Assembly: GCA_963829575.1 (NCBI GenBank)
Contig: CAWHJF010000019.1
Span: 143,657 to 207,656, forward strand
Length of the DNA: 64,000 nucleotides
Reading direction: 5' to 3'
Source: KACC-23026 sp963829575
GTDB taxonomy: Bacteria > Bacillota > Bacilli > Bacillales > Sporolactobacillaceae
Part shown: positions 51,325 through 60,728 of the stretch, in pieces
How the letters are laid out: every line of letters starts with the position of its first letter
How positions within the stretch are numbered: position 1 is the stretch's first letter
Notes under the pieces: model-generated
What the model saw: only the letters and a program-made list of their open reading frames with translations
Told to the model about the DNA's origin: nothing
Database searches by the model: none
Translations under genes and position numbers: made by a program

Positions 51325-54069
51325 TTAAAACATAACGTTGTCTTCTTTTACTTGGTTATTCATCCATTCGATTTGGCGTTGCTTAATCTCGAACAGGGTA
51401 AGCGGATCCCTATAAATTTCTGGATTTTTTCTTATATTATTAAGGGTTTCCTTACTTTCTTTGATTTGTGCGGCACTTTCATTTTTAACCGTTAACAACA
51501 GATCCAATGAAGGAGAGAAAAACAGACTTAAATCTCGTTCTAATGAGCGCTTGAATAGATCAAAAGGCTTCAAACACTCATCGGCAATGGATTGAGCAAT
51601 TGACGTGTAATCTTGGTGCTCAATAAATTGTTTGTATGTCGTATGGATGAGATCTGTATTTTTCGACAAAGGCCCTAGGAGTTTTCCAGCACTCTTCATA
51701 AGGAATTTGGATGAAGGTGAGCGTAGCAAGATCGACACTTCCTCAATAGGCAACATGGCGTGCATCAATCGCCCCATATCTCGGTGCCAATCCTCCAAAA
51801 CTTTAAAGTCGAAAGTTACTCTCAATTTTTCTTCTCCGTACAGCTCATTAAACCCATTCACTAATTCTTCAAGATTCTTTTGGAATTCACTTAAAGTCCC
51901 TTTACACTCGATCAACCACTCATTAATCGAATCTTGAAACTTCGGCAAAACCGTTTCTTGTAAATAAAGTGAAAGTCTAGTATTCATTTCCTCATTCATT
52001 TTCATATGGAGCGTACTAAAATCACGATCTACTTTTACCAAATCCGAGCACTCTCTAAAGAGACTAGGGATCTCAACCACCAGACTTTGTTTAAACTGTT
52101 CAATTATTTCAGTGTATGATTTCTTAAAATCACGAGTCGTCTTCTCCTCCAGATCCTGAACTTGGGTGTAGGCTCCGTCCAACTTTGTGACGATGTCTTC
52201 ACGCCACGCAATCGTAGATCCCATCAACTGCTCGGTCTCCATCCGCTTCTCAAGCAGAAAATGAATAAGTTGATTGATATAATGCAAGACTTTAGTTAGG
52301 CGTTCTGTTTTTCTTTTAGGACTTTTAATTAAATTGGCAACAAAAGACGCGAGCTTATCTGAGAAGACATTCTTCTCGTCATACGCCGATAGTTGAAGGA
52401 GCTGTGCACTTGGGAAATAGGTTTTAATTTCTGAAGTCATCGACTCGAGCGGATCACTCATTTCCTGGATCGAACTCATTCTACCAGTTCGCCATAAAAT
52501 AAAATGAATGGGCAAATCCGGAGCCTGTTCATTCAATCGAATGGCCAAATCTAAATCCCTTCTAGTCAGAGAAGAATCGGCATTCAGGACAACTAGTAGT
52601 CGATCCGCCATCGGTAGGTATTGAAAAACATGAGACCGAAGTTTACGTTGGTCCATGAGACAAGGCGTATCAATGACCGAAATCTTGTGTTCTAGTAAAA
52701 ATGGTGCAGGAAGCTGGGCATTTACAAGTGTCGATTTGTCTGTTAGAGTTTTCAACTCTTCAAGTTTATATAACGTATTGGCTTCATCTGATCGAACTTC
52801 ATAGCCTTCTTCTGTTGCTCCTTTAAAAACAACCACAGAAGAAGTGGATTCGTCCAATAAATCATTGTGAATGAATTGTTTAATAAAATCAGATTTTCCA
52901 CTTGTCGTTGACCCCGCAACCATCACGTGCACTTGGTCAAAATCTAAGAGTTGCCGAATAATCCACTCTAGGCGTTTGCTGAATCCTAACCCTTCCTTCT
53001 TTGCCCAACTAAGGATCGATTCAAATAATTGAAGGCACTCACTAAACGTATCCTTATTACTCGTTTTATCCTTTATCAAACGGTCTGCCTCATTGATTAA
53101 GGACGCCTCAATTTGACCTGTATTATAATCATTCCATGCAAGAACCGCAGTAGTCGAAACCAAAGAAAAGTCATCGAGTTTTTCTGTGAGTCTAAACCAG
53201 TTCGAGACATGGTTGGGTATTAAATAGGCAAACGCGTTCATTAAAAATTTTCCACTGATTAACTCAAAATAGGTGTCCTGGTATAGCTCGGATAACTGTC
53301 GCCATATCGAGGTGCTCTCAATGTCTAAATTCAGCAGAAAATCATTAAAACATTCCAACCATACAAAATAGTTGTCCGTGTCTTTATAGCTCTTCCAAAG
53401 CGCTTCTGCAAGACTCGCAAACCGACGTTGATCCACATCATAAAGCGTTCTTAGAACGCCCAAAAAATAATCCGGTTGAAACTTAATGGTATGCCCTTCT
53501 TTGACATACCGCTCCAAAGCTTTAGACCAGTTTGGTAAAGCCGTGCGCGTTCCTTCATTAACAGCTAACTCAACCGCATTGTTCCAATCTAGATAATCCT
53601 CAAAAAACACGCTTCCTTGTGCCGTCACTTCAGGATAATCTGGGTCTAGGCTAATCGCTTGTTTAATTGCCGTCACCGCTCGATCAATTTGTCCAAGCCT
53701 GACATAGATCGAAAACAACTGGAATAAAACCTCAATCTTTAAAGGAATGGACTCCGTTCTAACCGCGTTAAAATGATCTTCTGCAATCGTTAAAAGACCG
53801 AGTTCATAGTAGGCATCGCCTATATTTTTCATTGCCCAGGGTTTCAAGTCACTCTGAACAGAATCCCATTTGAAAATGGCCGATTCAAAATCTTTATTGT
53901 GGAAATAAATTTCCCCTTGAGCAAATCGAATCCCAGATAATTCACCGGCCTCATCTTGATGCTGTTCGACATAAAGCTCACCCAGTACCTTGATGGGCTG
54001 ATCATTCGGATATCCCGCCAAAAATGTTTGATAATACGATTTATTAATGAGTCCTTCTATTTGTGTCAT
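51325..54069 (-). CDS. Large GTPase with N-terminal TPR repeats, dynamin-like architecture
   Basis: 914 aa. The first 170 residues are helical repeats of TPR type (FAQGEIYFHNKDFESAIFKW, IGDAYYELGLLTIAEDHFNA, LFSIYVRLGQIDRAVTAIKQ, AISLDPDYP). About 215 helical residues follow, then a GTPase domain: P-loop VMVAGSTTSGKSDF (Lys392), and switch II SVIDTPCLMDQRKLRSHVFQ; a classical NKxD is not seen (ILWRTGR sits there). The C-terminal 330 residues are long helices with a middle hydrophobic-basic part, as in bacterial dynamin stalks. Start ATG 54069 after GGAGG. It has no partner gene beside it. A membrane-remodelling role is inferred. Confidence 0.75.
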   Translation of the reverse strand: MTQIEGLINKSYYQTFLAGYPNDQPIKVLGELYVEQHQDEAGELSGIRFAQGEIYFHNKDFESAIFKWDSVQSDLKPWAMKNIGDAYYELGLLTIAEDHFNAVRTESIPLKIEVLFQLFSIYVRLGQIDRAVTAIKQAISLDPDYPEVTAQGSVFFEDYLDWNNAVELAVNEGTRTALPNWSKALERYVKEGHTIKFQPDYFLGVLRTLYDVDQRRFASLAEALWKSYKDTDNYFVWLECFNDFLLNLDIESTSIWRQLSELYQDTYFELISGKFLMNAFAYLIPNHVSNWFRLTEKLDDFSLVSTTAVLAWNDYNTGQIEASLINEADRLIKDKTSNKDTFSECLQLFESILSWAKKEGLGFSKRLEWIIRQLLDFDQVHVMVAGSTTSGKSDFIKQFIHNDLLDESTSSVVVFKGATEEGYEVRSDEANTLYKLEELKTLTDKSTLVNAQLPAPFLLEHKISVIDTPCLMDQRKLRSHVFQYLPMADRLLVVLNADSSLTRRDLDLAIRLNEQAPDLPIHFILWRTGRMSSIQEMSDPLESMTSEIKTYFPSAQLLQLSAYDEKNVFSDKLASFVANLIKSPKRKTERLTKVLHYINQLIHFLLEKRMETEQLMGSTIAWREDIVTKLDGAYTQVQDLEEKTTRDFKKSYTEIIEQFKQSLVVEIPSLFRECSDLVKVDRDFSTLHMKMNEEMNTRLSLYLQETVLPKFQDSINEWLIECKGTLSEFQKNLEELVNGFNELYGEEKLRVTFDFKVLEDWHRDMGRLMHAMLPIEEVSILLRSPSSKFLMKSAGKLLGPLSKNTDLIHTTYKQFIEHQDYTSIAQSIADECLKPFDLFKRSLERDLSLFFSPSLDLLLTVKNESAAQIKESKETLNNIRKNPEIYRDPLTLFEIKQRQIEWMNNQVKEDNVMF

Positions 54070-54339
54070 CCTTTTCCTCCATTGCATTTAGAGTTGGTCA
54101 ACTCTGATTCTCATTTGTATGACGGACAGACGTTTTGAATTCCGAAAGCAAAAGATGTTCATCTATTTTTAAAAAACATGAACTCATTTCGATTTTCGTA
54201 TAATGTCCGATCCATGAAAGTGAACAATTCCCTATCTCATACAATTCGAAACCCAACTCATGTTTTGGTCCTTAAACAGAACAAAAACCAAAATAATTTT
54301 CAAACCGCAACTTTATCTTACTAAAAACTCATATTACAA

Positions 54340-54440
54340 AAACAAAAAGAACCCCATTAGTGAGCTCTTTCCTGTTATCTTCTATTCTTTTGTTCATTCC
54401 AACAACGACAAACTCCACATGGGTGGAGTCTATGTGACAA
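54340..54440. repeat. Interspersed hairpin repeat, copy R2 (degenerate)
   Basis: AAAAAGAACCCCATTAGTGAGCTCTTTCC resembles the first half of R1, then after a T-rich spacer ACTCCA-CATGGG-TGGAGT (54412-54429) replaces the second hairpin. Confidence 0.45.
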
Positions 54441-54543
54441 CATATGAGGTGCTGGTTTGTTTATACTGGAGGTGTTAATGAATTCTACCTTCTAAAGAGT
54501 CAAGAGAATTAATGATGATCTTGTCATGGATAAAGTGTTATTA

Positions 54544-54724
54544 GTCAAGAACTTATTTCAGCACGAACTTGTGCAAAGGTATAGTAAGCCATACCTACAA
54601 CACTTAAAAGTCCAAATATGATCGGACGATATTTTAATTTAATTTTAGGTATAAGGATTCCAGTTAAAATCCCAAGTAAAGTTAGAGAACCAATTTCACA
54701 AAAACGATCATGGATGGGTTGGCT
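54544..54724 (-). pseudogene. Remnant of a small membrane protein
   Basis: A frame open from 54724 to TGA at 54544 with no start codon: EIGSLTLLGILTGILIPKIK then LKYRPIIFGLLSVVGMAYYT, two membrane helices. The plus strand of the same region is also open (54618-54824). Family not recognised. Confidence 0.3.
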
Positions 54725-54824
54725 TCAATATAATCATTGGAATGGGTATTTAACCATCATTCGCTGGATTTTCCCTTACGCGATTATTGCATGGTTAGAC
54801 CGTCAAGAATCTTTCCGGACCTGA

Positions 54825-54939
54825 TTATAAACTATTTATAACCATTGTTTTACTAAGAGACACCCTGTCTCCTTTTAGAATTTTCCTTTTAGCATCAACC
54901 CAGTATCTGTTTCCCACAACATAACTTATGGTTCTAAAT
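54825..54939. other. Intergenic sequence upstream of repeat R3
   Basis: Nothing supported here apart from AT-rich spacer. The whole 54070-55275 interval has no intact gene. Confidence 0.35.
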
Positions 54940-54975
54940 GCGAGACCCACTCCCCGTGGGTCGAGTGTTGGTCGC
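54940..54975. repeat. Interspersed hairpin repeat, copy R3
   Basis: GCGAGACCCACTCCCCGTGG then GTCGAGTGTTGGTCGC: same outline as R1 (GCGAGACACACTCC), inner stem GACCCAC/GTGGGTC. Confidence 0.5.
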
Positions 54976-55275
54976 AGACGATACGTTTTTTCTCCCTTTG
55001 TTTTCAAAGACAATCGATAGGGAAAATTTTTTCGCTTATAGAAAATAATGGAATTCGAAAACTTCAGCTATCTCATACTACTGTCTAACAAGCTCGTTCA
55101 AAAGCGATCACTAGTTAAAAGACACCATTGGGGAATAACAAAGAGAGCTCAGTTTAAAACTCAGCTCAATGGATTTAACGATTATTCAACTTTATGTTTT
55201 AAAAATCTCATGAAGTCGATCAGCAATTCTCGATAAACGGCTAACATTCACGCAATTTATCCGGAAAATAACCCA

Positions 55276-56049
55276 TCATAATTCTGTACTTAAAAAGTTT
55301 GCCACCTGTTCCGTCCAAGTCGACATCTCATCTAAGTTGGACGCAATCGTTAAACGAGAATTCGGCAACAACCGGTGGAGTTCCTCAGCCGTACTTACCG
55401 GGTGACCCGTGTCATCCGTCCAGCATAGAATCAAAGCAGGCATTTGAAGGGTTTTCAGTGTCTCCTTATCTGGTAAATTGCTAACTTTAGCACCTTGCAA
55501 TACTGTAGGCAGAACTTGGTACATATTTGTAAGTGTTTCAACCTGCTCGTCTGGTGTAGAAAGAGTAGACCAGTGTTGAGGAGCAGCGGCTTGTAGTTTT
55601 GGCAAAGCGTCCGGTGTATGGCTTTTAATAAAGTTTGCCATATTCTCATATACGCTGGTCTGTGCGGCTCGTGTTTCCCAAGCCGTAGGTGGAATGACCA
55701 AAACTAAGCCTTTAACGCGTTCTGGTGCTTGAGTCGCTGCATAAAGAGAAGTCGCGCATCCCATGGAGGCACCACCAGCGACAAACTGCTCTATAGAGAG
55801 ACTGCTAGCGATGTCTAGCATGTCACTCCCAAGGTTGTCCCACCGGTAATCTTTTGGGTCCTCTGATGCTCCCGATAACCCATGACCACGAGCGTCATAG
55901 CGGATAACTCTGCTTAACTGCGCAAGCTGATCAAAATGGAGTAAACGATTTCCCTCGGATTTCATACTGCTCATTAATCCGTGACCCCATATAAAAGGAA
56001 TCCCACTCCCATTTTCTTCTACATTAAATTTTTTTCCATTTACTAACAT
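55276..56049 (-). CDS. Alpha/beta hydrolase, catalytic His apparently replaced
   Basis: 257 aa. Oxyanion motif WGHGLMSSM near residue 20, cap and nucleophile elbow GGASMGCATSLYAA (Ser about residue 94), acid in LILCWTDDTGHP. At the usual His position near the C-terminus the sequence reads ASNLDEMSTWTEQVANFL, where HEM or similar is expected: GAT in place of CAT would be a one-base change. The ATG at 56049 follows GAGGAGG. Annotated as a hydrolase of unknown substrate; whether it is active is unclear. Confidence 0.78.
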   Translation of the reverse strand: MLVNGKKFNVEENGSGIPFIWGHGLMSSMKSEGNRLLHFDQLAQLSRVIRYDARGHGLSGASEDPKDYRWDNLGSDMLDIASSLSIEQFVAGGASMGCATSLYAATQAPERVKGLVLVIPPTAWETRAAQTSVYENMANFIKSHTPDALPKLQAAAPQHWSTLSTPDEQVETLTNMYQVLPTVLQGAKVSNLPDKETLKTLQMPALILCWTDDTGHPVSTAEELHRLLPNSRLTIASNLDEMSTWTEQVANFLSTEL

Positions 56050-56347
56050 TAATAGTCCTCCTCACAAAGGCATAATTTTAGAACGCCTCGAACGGGTTCG
56101 TTTAATACCAACATTATACCATTCTCCTCGGTAACACCTCTAAATTGCAAGGATGTATAAGAAGAATCGATCTAAAATATAGGAACAGCCCTTTTCTTAC
56201 TATTAAAAAGAAGCTCAGATTTAAATATATGCCTATACTTATGGTACGGGTCTCCGTAACGGCCATGAGGCAAAATTTTAGGGCACTCGAGGAAGGGTAC
56301 CCTAAGTGAACAGTCGAAGCCGTATCAATGACAAAGCCTTGATATTT
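56050..56347. other. Intergenic region between the hydrolase and SDR genes
   Basis: About 300 bases; a palindromic-looking GGTACC/ GGGTACCC pair near 56270-56310 is the only structure. No gene supported. Confidence 0.3.
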
Positions 56348-57088
56348 CTAGCTTCTCAGCTGAATCTCATAATCTGTAACACTCTTACCATCGTACTGAA
56401 TTATTTGGCCATTTTGATTCTGATCAGACAAGATAATCTCGGTAGTCATCTGCCCAGCGGCTTCGGGAGACTTGACGAATCCGCCGTGGGAACCCGCTTC
56501 CATGCCGTTCAAGTCAGTTGCGACAGCACCAGGCATGATCCCAAAAATCTGGCGACGACTGCCCATTTTTTCAAACTCGTAAGCGTAAGTCAATGTCATC
56601 ACATTGAGTGCTGCTTTGCTCGTAATGTAAGCGAGCGGGTGCCAGAAGTCGGTCGGCGAAATCGGGATGGTGATATTGACGATTTTCGCGTTGTCTGTCA
56701 GAGATGACAGAAGATTTTTCGTGAGTTCATGGGTGCCGAGAAAATTCGTTTCCATCGTCGTACGGAGATCCTCAGTTGTATAGTCCATCGTATGCTTTGC
56801 GAGGTCAAGCGGCGCGCGCCCAGGCTTGACACTATCCGGAATTCCAGCATTATTGACCAAAATATCGAGCGAGTTCACCCTTTTAGCCACTGCGTGCAAG
56901 CTGTCTAAATCATTCAAATCAATCTTGATGAACGTCGCTGTTAGGTCCTCTGCGACAAGTTTTTCGACTGCTGCCTGCCCGCGGGTTTCATCACGCGCCC
57001 CAACGAGAATCTCATAGCCACGCTTTCCAAGACTTCGAGCGATTTCGAAACCGATTCCTTTGTTTGCGCCAGTAACAAGTGCTTTCAT
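56348..57088 (-). CDS. Short-chain dehydrogenase/reductase
   Basis: 246 aa classical SDR. Cofactor motif TGANKGIG at residues 7-14 with GARDE after strand 2 (Arg suggests NADPH), NNAG, and catalytic Tyr-Lys in LAYITSKAALN; the Ser position reads ITIPIS. Long frame to 57157 is rejected because ATG 57088 follows AAGGAGTC. GC content is higher than its neighbours, hinting at transfer. The substrate is unknown. Confidence 0.88.
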   Translation of the reverse strand: MKALVTGANKGIGFEIARSLGKRGYEILVGARDETRGQAAVEKLVAEDLTATFIKIDLNDLDSLHAVAKRVNSLDILVNNAGIPDSVKPGRAPLDLAKHTMDYTTEDLRTTMETNFLGTHELTKNLLSSLTDNAKIVNITIPISPTDFWHPLAYITSKAALNVMTLTYAYEFEKMGSRRQIFGIMPGAVATDLNGMEAGSHGGFVKSPEAAGQMTTEIILSDQNQNGQIIQYDGKSVTDYEIQLRS

Positions 57089-57569
57089 AGTTAGTGACTC
57101 CTTTTTGTTTTTTATTGGATACAAAGCGTAATAAATTAACGACAGAATCATCAGCATTCTCTATAACGCCTCAAATCCTCTAATACGATGCGTCAGGTTC
57201 ATTATAGGACTTAAGCCATAGTTGAAGTCAAATTCCACACTTCGAGTAAGGTATAACAACTTTTCTCTGCTCATCCGAACTACCAAACCGCTCAAAAGGC
57301 GGTTGCCAAAACTCATACTAAACAAAGATATCAACCACAACGTACAGATAAACCATTTAACAGGTATCTTAGATCTTCTTTCATTGATCGTATCGGTCTA
57401 CTACACAACAAAATGGCACGCCACAATCTGGCCCTAAAGTTAAAAGAGCCTTTATTAATCCTAAAATGACCTACAGATTCAGGAAAGTCATTCTTAACTA
57501 CTGCCTTCAGAGTATCTGCTTGTCGACAGGTTTTCAACGTTAAGTATATTCGGTTACCAGAATTACTAG
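57089..57569. other. Intergenic region upstream of the SDR gene
   Basis: About 480 bases without an intact gene; overlapping chance frames only. Codon-like composition on neither strand is convincing. Confidence 0.35.
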
Positions 57570-57723
57570 ATGAACTCTCACTCGCTAAATGAGCAGCAGA
57601 CGGAAGCGCTTATTGTGGGGATTCGTAAGTGGGATTCCTTTTCCAAAGGAACGAAATGACGAGCTTTTAGAGGTATACGGCGAGGAACCTGTTCCTTATA
57701 GCTGGACTGAGCAAAAAAGATAA
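57570..57723 (+). pseudogene. Frameshifted coding remnant, unrecognised
   Basis: ATG 57570 reads MNSHSLNEQQTEALIVGIRK then WDSFSKGTK and a stop; a neighbouring frame carries on with NDELLEVYGEEPVPYSWTEQ to TAA 57723. The two halves look like one short broken protein (shift near 57645). No ribosome site and no family recognised. Confidence 0.35.
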
Positions 57724-57770
57724 TCTTCTTCGATTACTTCAATAACCACTCTAAGTAGTTAATTAACAAT

Positions 57771-57816
57771 AAAAGCCCTACCAGATTACTAGAATGTTAA
57801 TCTGCAGGGCTTTTTT
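57771..57816. terminator. Bidirectional terminator
   Basis: AAAAGCCCT..AGATTA / TAATCT..AGGGCTTTTTT, about 14 base pairs. Confidence 0.85.
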
Positions 57817-57978
57817 ATCCATTGGTAAATGCGTTGGCGTAGCCTGGTAAATTCTTTGGCGAAGAGTGACTAATGAAATAACTTATATGGGAAGGCATAA
57901 ACAGTTAAAACCACCTGTCCAATTTTTTAATAGAAACTTTTTAACCAATAAATAAGATAAGAAGATCAACATCTTATG

Positions 57979-58620
57979 TCAATATACGGTTGACTTTGCT
58001 ATGTACATCTTTTGATCGGCTACTTTTAATAAGTCCTCTAAATTTTCTCCGTTAGTCGGATAAATCGAAACACCAATCGAAACAGAAACATCTATTTCCA
58101 GTACCTTCGTTAATTTACTAATCGCGTTGTGGATCTGCCTTACTTTTTTTTCCGTTTCTTTCGCTGTAATTGAAGGAACAAGTATTAACAGTTCATCTCC
58201 TGACCAACGGGCTACCAAGTCATTTTGGTTCGAATTTTCTGTAATAATCCTTGAAATACACCGAAGCACATGATCTCCTTTGTCATGCCCATGAGTATCA
58301 TTAATCCTTTTAAAATTGTCTACGTCAATAAAAAGCAAACTTAGATTTTCTTTTTTTCTATTTACTAAGTTTAAAAGCTTTGGGAATATCTTGATTACAT
58401 ACCTTCTATTATATAAATTAGTTAAAACATCTTTCTCTGAAAGAAGTTCTAACCGATCATAATTCCAACCTAGCCACCAAAAGACTATTAGGGCAATAAT
58501 AGCGAAAATTGGAGGAAATGCAAGTGGAGAAAGTTTGAAAAGAAAATAAAAACTCAACTTTGTAACAACGATGATTATAAATAATACGAATGTAAAAAGA
58601 AATCTTCCTTTATATTTCAT
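57979..58620 (-). CDS. GGDEF-domain protein, membrane-anchored
   Basis: 213 aa. Two N-terminal helices (FLFTFVLFIIIVVTKLSFYF and LAFPPIFAIIALIVFWWLGW) and a GGDEF domain: DVLTNLYNRRYV, LLFIDVDNFKRINDTHGHDK, GDHVLRCISRII, the active-site motif ARWSGDELLILV and the closing VSIGVSIYP and VADQKMYIAK. The signature is SGDEL instead of GGDEF: first Gly to Ser, last Phe to Leu. Such variants can retain cyclic-di-GMP synthase activity, but that is not decided here. Upstream, PAS-like remnants suggest a formerly larger sensor. Confidence 0.85.
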   Translation of the reverse strand: MKYKGRFLFTFVLFIIIVVTKLSFYFLFKLSPLAFPPIFAIIALIVFWWLGWNYDRLELLSEKDVLTNLYNRRYVIKIFPKLLNLVNRKKENLSLLFIDVDNFKRINDTHGHDKGDHVLRCISRIITENSNQNDLVARWSGDELLILVPSITAKETEKKVRQIHNAISKLTKVLEIDVSVSIGVSIYPTNGENLEDLLKVADQKMYIAKSTVY

Positions 58621-58689
58621 AATTTACTCCATCCACCTCTTAAACGGATATAGCCAAGGAACACCCCAAGCACACAACAAAATGGCCAT

Positions 58690-59015
58690 CAATTAAGTCA
58701 TTTTGATAGTCATTTTGACTTAATACATCCTCTGGATAAGATAAATCCATTAAATTCATAAAACTTCTGTTGGCCGATACAACCTTTAAATTGCTAATAA
58801 TTGGAATCTGAATGATTTAATTTTCTATTTATGTTAATACACTTACCCAAAAGTGATGAACATCTGCATCATCCATTTACATAATGTTCATTTTATATCT
58901 GTATGTTGATCTTTATTTTTAACATCTAATGGTGTTAGGTCTGTGGAGGCCGTCACAACTCCACTAATGTCACCATGAAAGTCTTTAATCGTTTCGTCGT
59001 TCGTATAAACACTTC
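58690..59015 (-). pseudogene. PAS-domain remnants upstream of the GGDEF gene
   Basis: Two minus-strand stretches without starts: NDETIKDFHGDISGVVTAST then DLTPLDVKNKDQHTDIK (about 58905-59010, ending TGA) and ISNLKVVSANRSFMNLMDLS YPEDV (about 58700-58800). DISGVVTASTDLT is like the closing strand of PAS sensors and VSANRSFMNLMDLS like their N-terminal cap. They point to the leftovers of a PAS sensory protein. Confidence 0.35.
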
Positions 59016-59142
59016 ATTCCCCTTGAAAAACTTATAATCTTCCAAAAAGAGAAAGAATCACTTTATTTTCCAACAATTTCCGAGCTTATTCTTGTATAAT
59101 AACAATCATAACATTTCTCTATCATTTCGCGAGGTGTCTGTG

Positions 59143-60585
59143 ATGAACATGATGACATACAAAAACATTCCCATACGATACGAGTACGTCCCCTGCCAGC
59201 ATAAGCCAGAAGGTAATCTACTCTTGATCCACAGCCTCGGACTCACCATGGAAGAATTCGATCCCATTTTCCCTTACTTTCTAGCCAAATACAACGTACT
59301 GCGTTTTGATCTGTTCGGGCATGGTCAATCCGGCTCGCCAACGGAGGCGATCACTTTAGATCATTTTGTCGAGCAAATGGTCTACATGACTCGCTTGTTT
59401 TTCGATGAACCTTTTTACATCATGGCAGGTCCCGGGAACGGTTATGGAGCAGCCCGCTTTTGTCGCCTTCATGATTCCGCGGCTGGACTGGTGATGATCT
59501 CTCCGCAACCAGTCTATCTTTCTACTGAAGAAACAAGTCATCTCGTCGAACAGATCGAGGCCATAGCTGCCCATGGATTTGATGTTTATAAAGCATTTCT
59601 GCTCTCCCATTTCACGATCAATCAAGAGAACGCTCATCTTTCCTGGTTGGAAGATCAATTGAATCAGTTAGCGGAAAGCGTGCATCTCGGTCTGATTCGA
59701 GCTTCTCTGACCGAGGATTATGGAAGTGACTTCCACCATCTTGATACACCGATACTTATCCTTTCCGGAATACAGGATACCCTGTTGCCTACCTCCGTGT
59801 ACGGTATGACTGCCACCTATATGCAGGCTCAGTACATCATGATCCCGAATGCTGCACATCTTGTGGCCATTGATAATCCGGAAGCGACAGCAATTGCTGT
59901 GTTGGACTTTATCACCAATACTCAGTTGGGAGAGCCAATGGAACTGGGATTAACTATAAGAAAGAAAGAAATTGCAGAAGTGTTACACAGTGGATTTGGC
60001 CAAAGGGAGACGGAACCCTTTAATACACTTCACGTAGAATTGATTCATACCTTTCATATCCGAATCGGTTCTCGAGAGATTATCCAAGGTTGGAACTTGC
60101 GTAAAGTGAAGAGCCTTTTTCTGTACCTCCTCGTTCACGGAACAGTAAAGCGCGAGGAATTAATCGAGGTATTCTGGTCGGAGCTTCCTCTCCATAATGC
60201 ACGCAACCAATTAAGAATGAATCTGCATTTTCTCAAATCACTGCTTCATCAAGGGAATTCCGAATTTCTGCATACCGATCGGGAGCATGTCTTTTTGAGT
60301 GGAGCCATTCAGTGCGATGCCGTGGATTATATCAAACGTTTGAAGGAAGCTTACACCCGAATGTTGGGCGGTGACCTAGATATGAAAACTGTAAGGGAAA
60401 TTCTTGAAACATCACCAAAAAAACTTGTGTCCCATGTATATGATGAGTGGTATCTTCAATTCCGGAACGACATCGAAGACCAATACACCTCACTATGTCA
60501 GTGGACCTCGGAACGTCTGAGCAACCCGTATGATTCGGAGAAATACAAACAAAAGATTAAGAAACTGGATAACTTGAAATTATAA
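59143..60585 (+). CDS. Fusion of an alpha/beta-hydrolase-like domain and a BTAD/SARP-type DNA-binding domain
   Basis: 480 aa. Residues 1 to about 270: an alpha/beta-hydrolase fold (LLLIHSLGLTMEEF, RFDLFGHGQSGSPT, ILSGIQDTLLP with the acid, IPNAAHLVAIDNPE with the His). The nucleophile elbow reads AGPGNGYG; Gly98 stands where Ser is expected, so it is probably non-catalytic. Residues 295-480: winged helix plus BTAD-like helices (TFHIRIGSREIIQGWNLRKV, HGTVKREELIEVFWSELPLH, NARNQLRMNLHFLKSL) as in SARP regulators. It looks like a one-component regulator with a pseudoenzyme sensor. ATG 59143 follows GCGAGGTG; the frame to 59092 has no ribosome site. GC content is higher than around. Confidence 0.82.
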   Translation: MNMMTYKNIPIRYEYVPCQHKPEGNLLLIHSLGLTMEEFDPIFPYFLAKYNVLRFDLFGHGQSGSPTEAITLDHFVEQMVYMTRLFFDEPFYIMAGPGNGYGAARFCRLHDSAAGLVMISPQPVYLSTEETSHLVEQIEAIAAHGFDVYKAFLLSHFTINQENAHLSWLEDQLNQLAESVHLGLIRASLTEDYGSDFHHLDTPILILSGIQDTLLPTSVYGMTATYMQAQYIMIPNAAHLVAIDNPEATAIAVLDFITNTQLGEPMELGLTIRKKEIAEVLHSGFGQRETEPFNTLHVELIHTFHIRIGSREIIQGWNLRKVKSLFLYLLVHGTVKREELIEVFWSELPLHNARNQLRMNLHFLKSLLHQGNSEFLHTDREHVFLSGAIQCDAVDYIKRLKEAYTRMLGGDLDMKTVREILETSPKKLVSHVYDEWYLQFRNDIEDQYTSLCQWTSERLSNPYDSEKYKQKIKKLDNLKL

Positions 60586-60687
60586 ACTCAATTCGTATGT
60601 CCAACTTTACATTTTCATACCGGAGCTACTCTGAACCTTTCAGTCAAAACTACAATTCATTATGCTGAAAGATTAATGATGCACAAA

Positions 60688-60728
60688 AAAAGGCTTCTTA
60701 TAGATCCGTTGACCTTTGAGAAGTCTTT
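60688..60728 (+). terminator. Terminator after the BTAD fusion gene
   Basis: AAAGGCTTCT / AGAAGTCTTT with a 21-base loop, 100 bases past the stop; T-rich end is modest. Confidence 0.5.
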
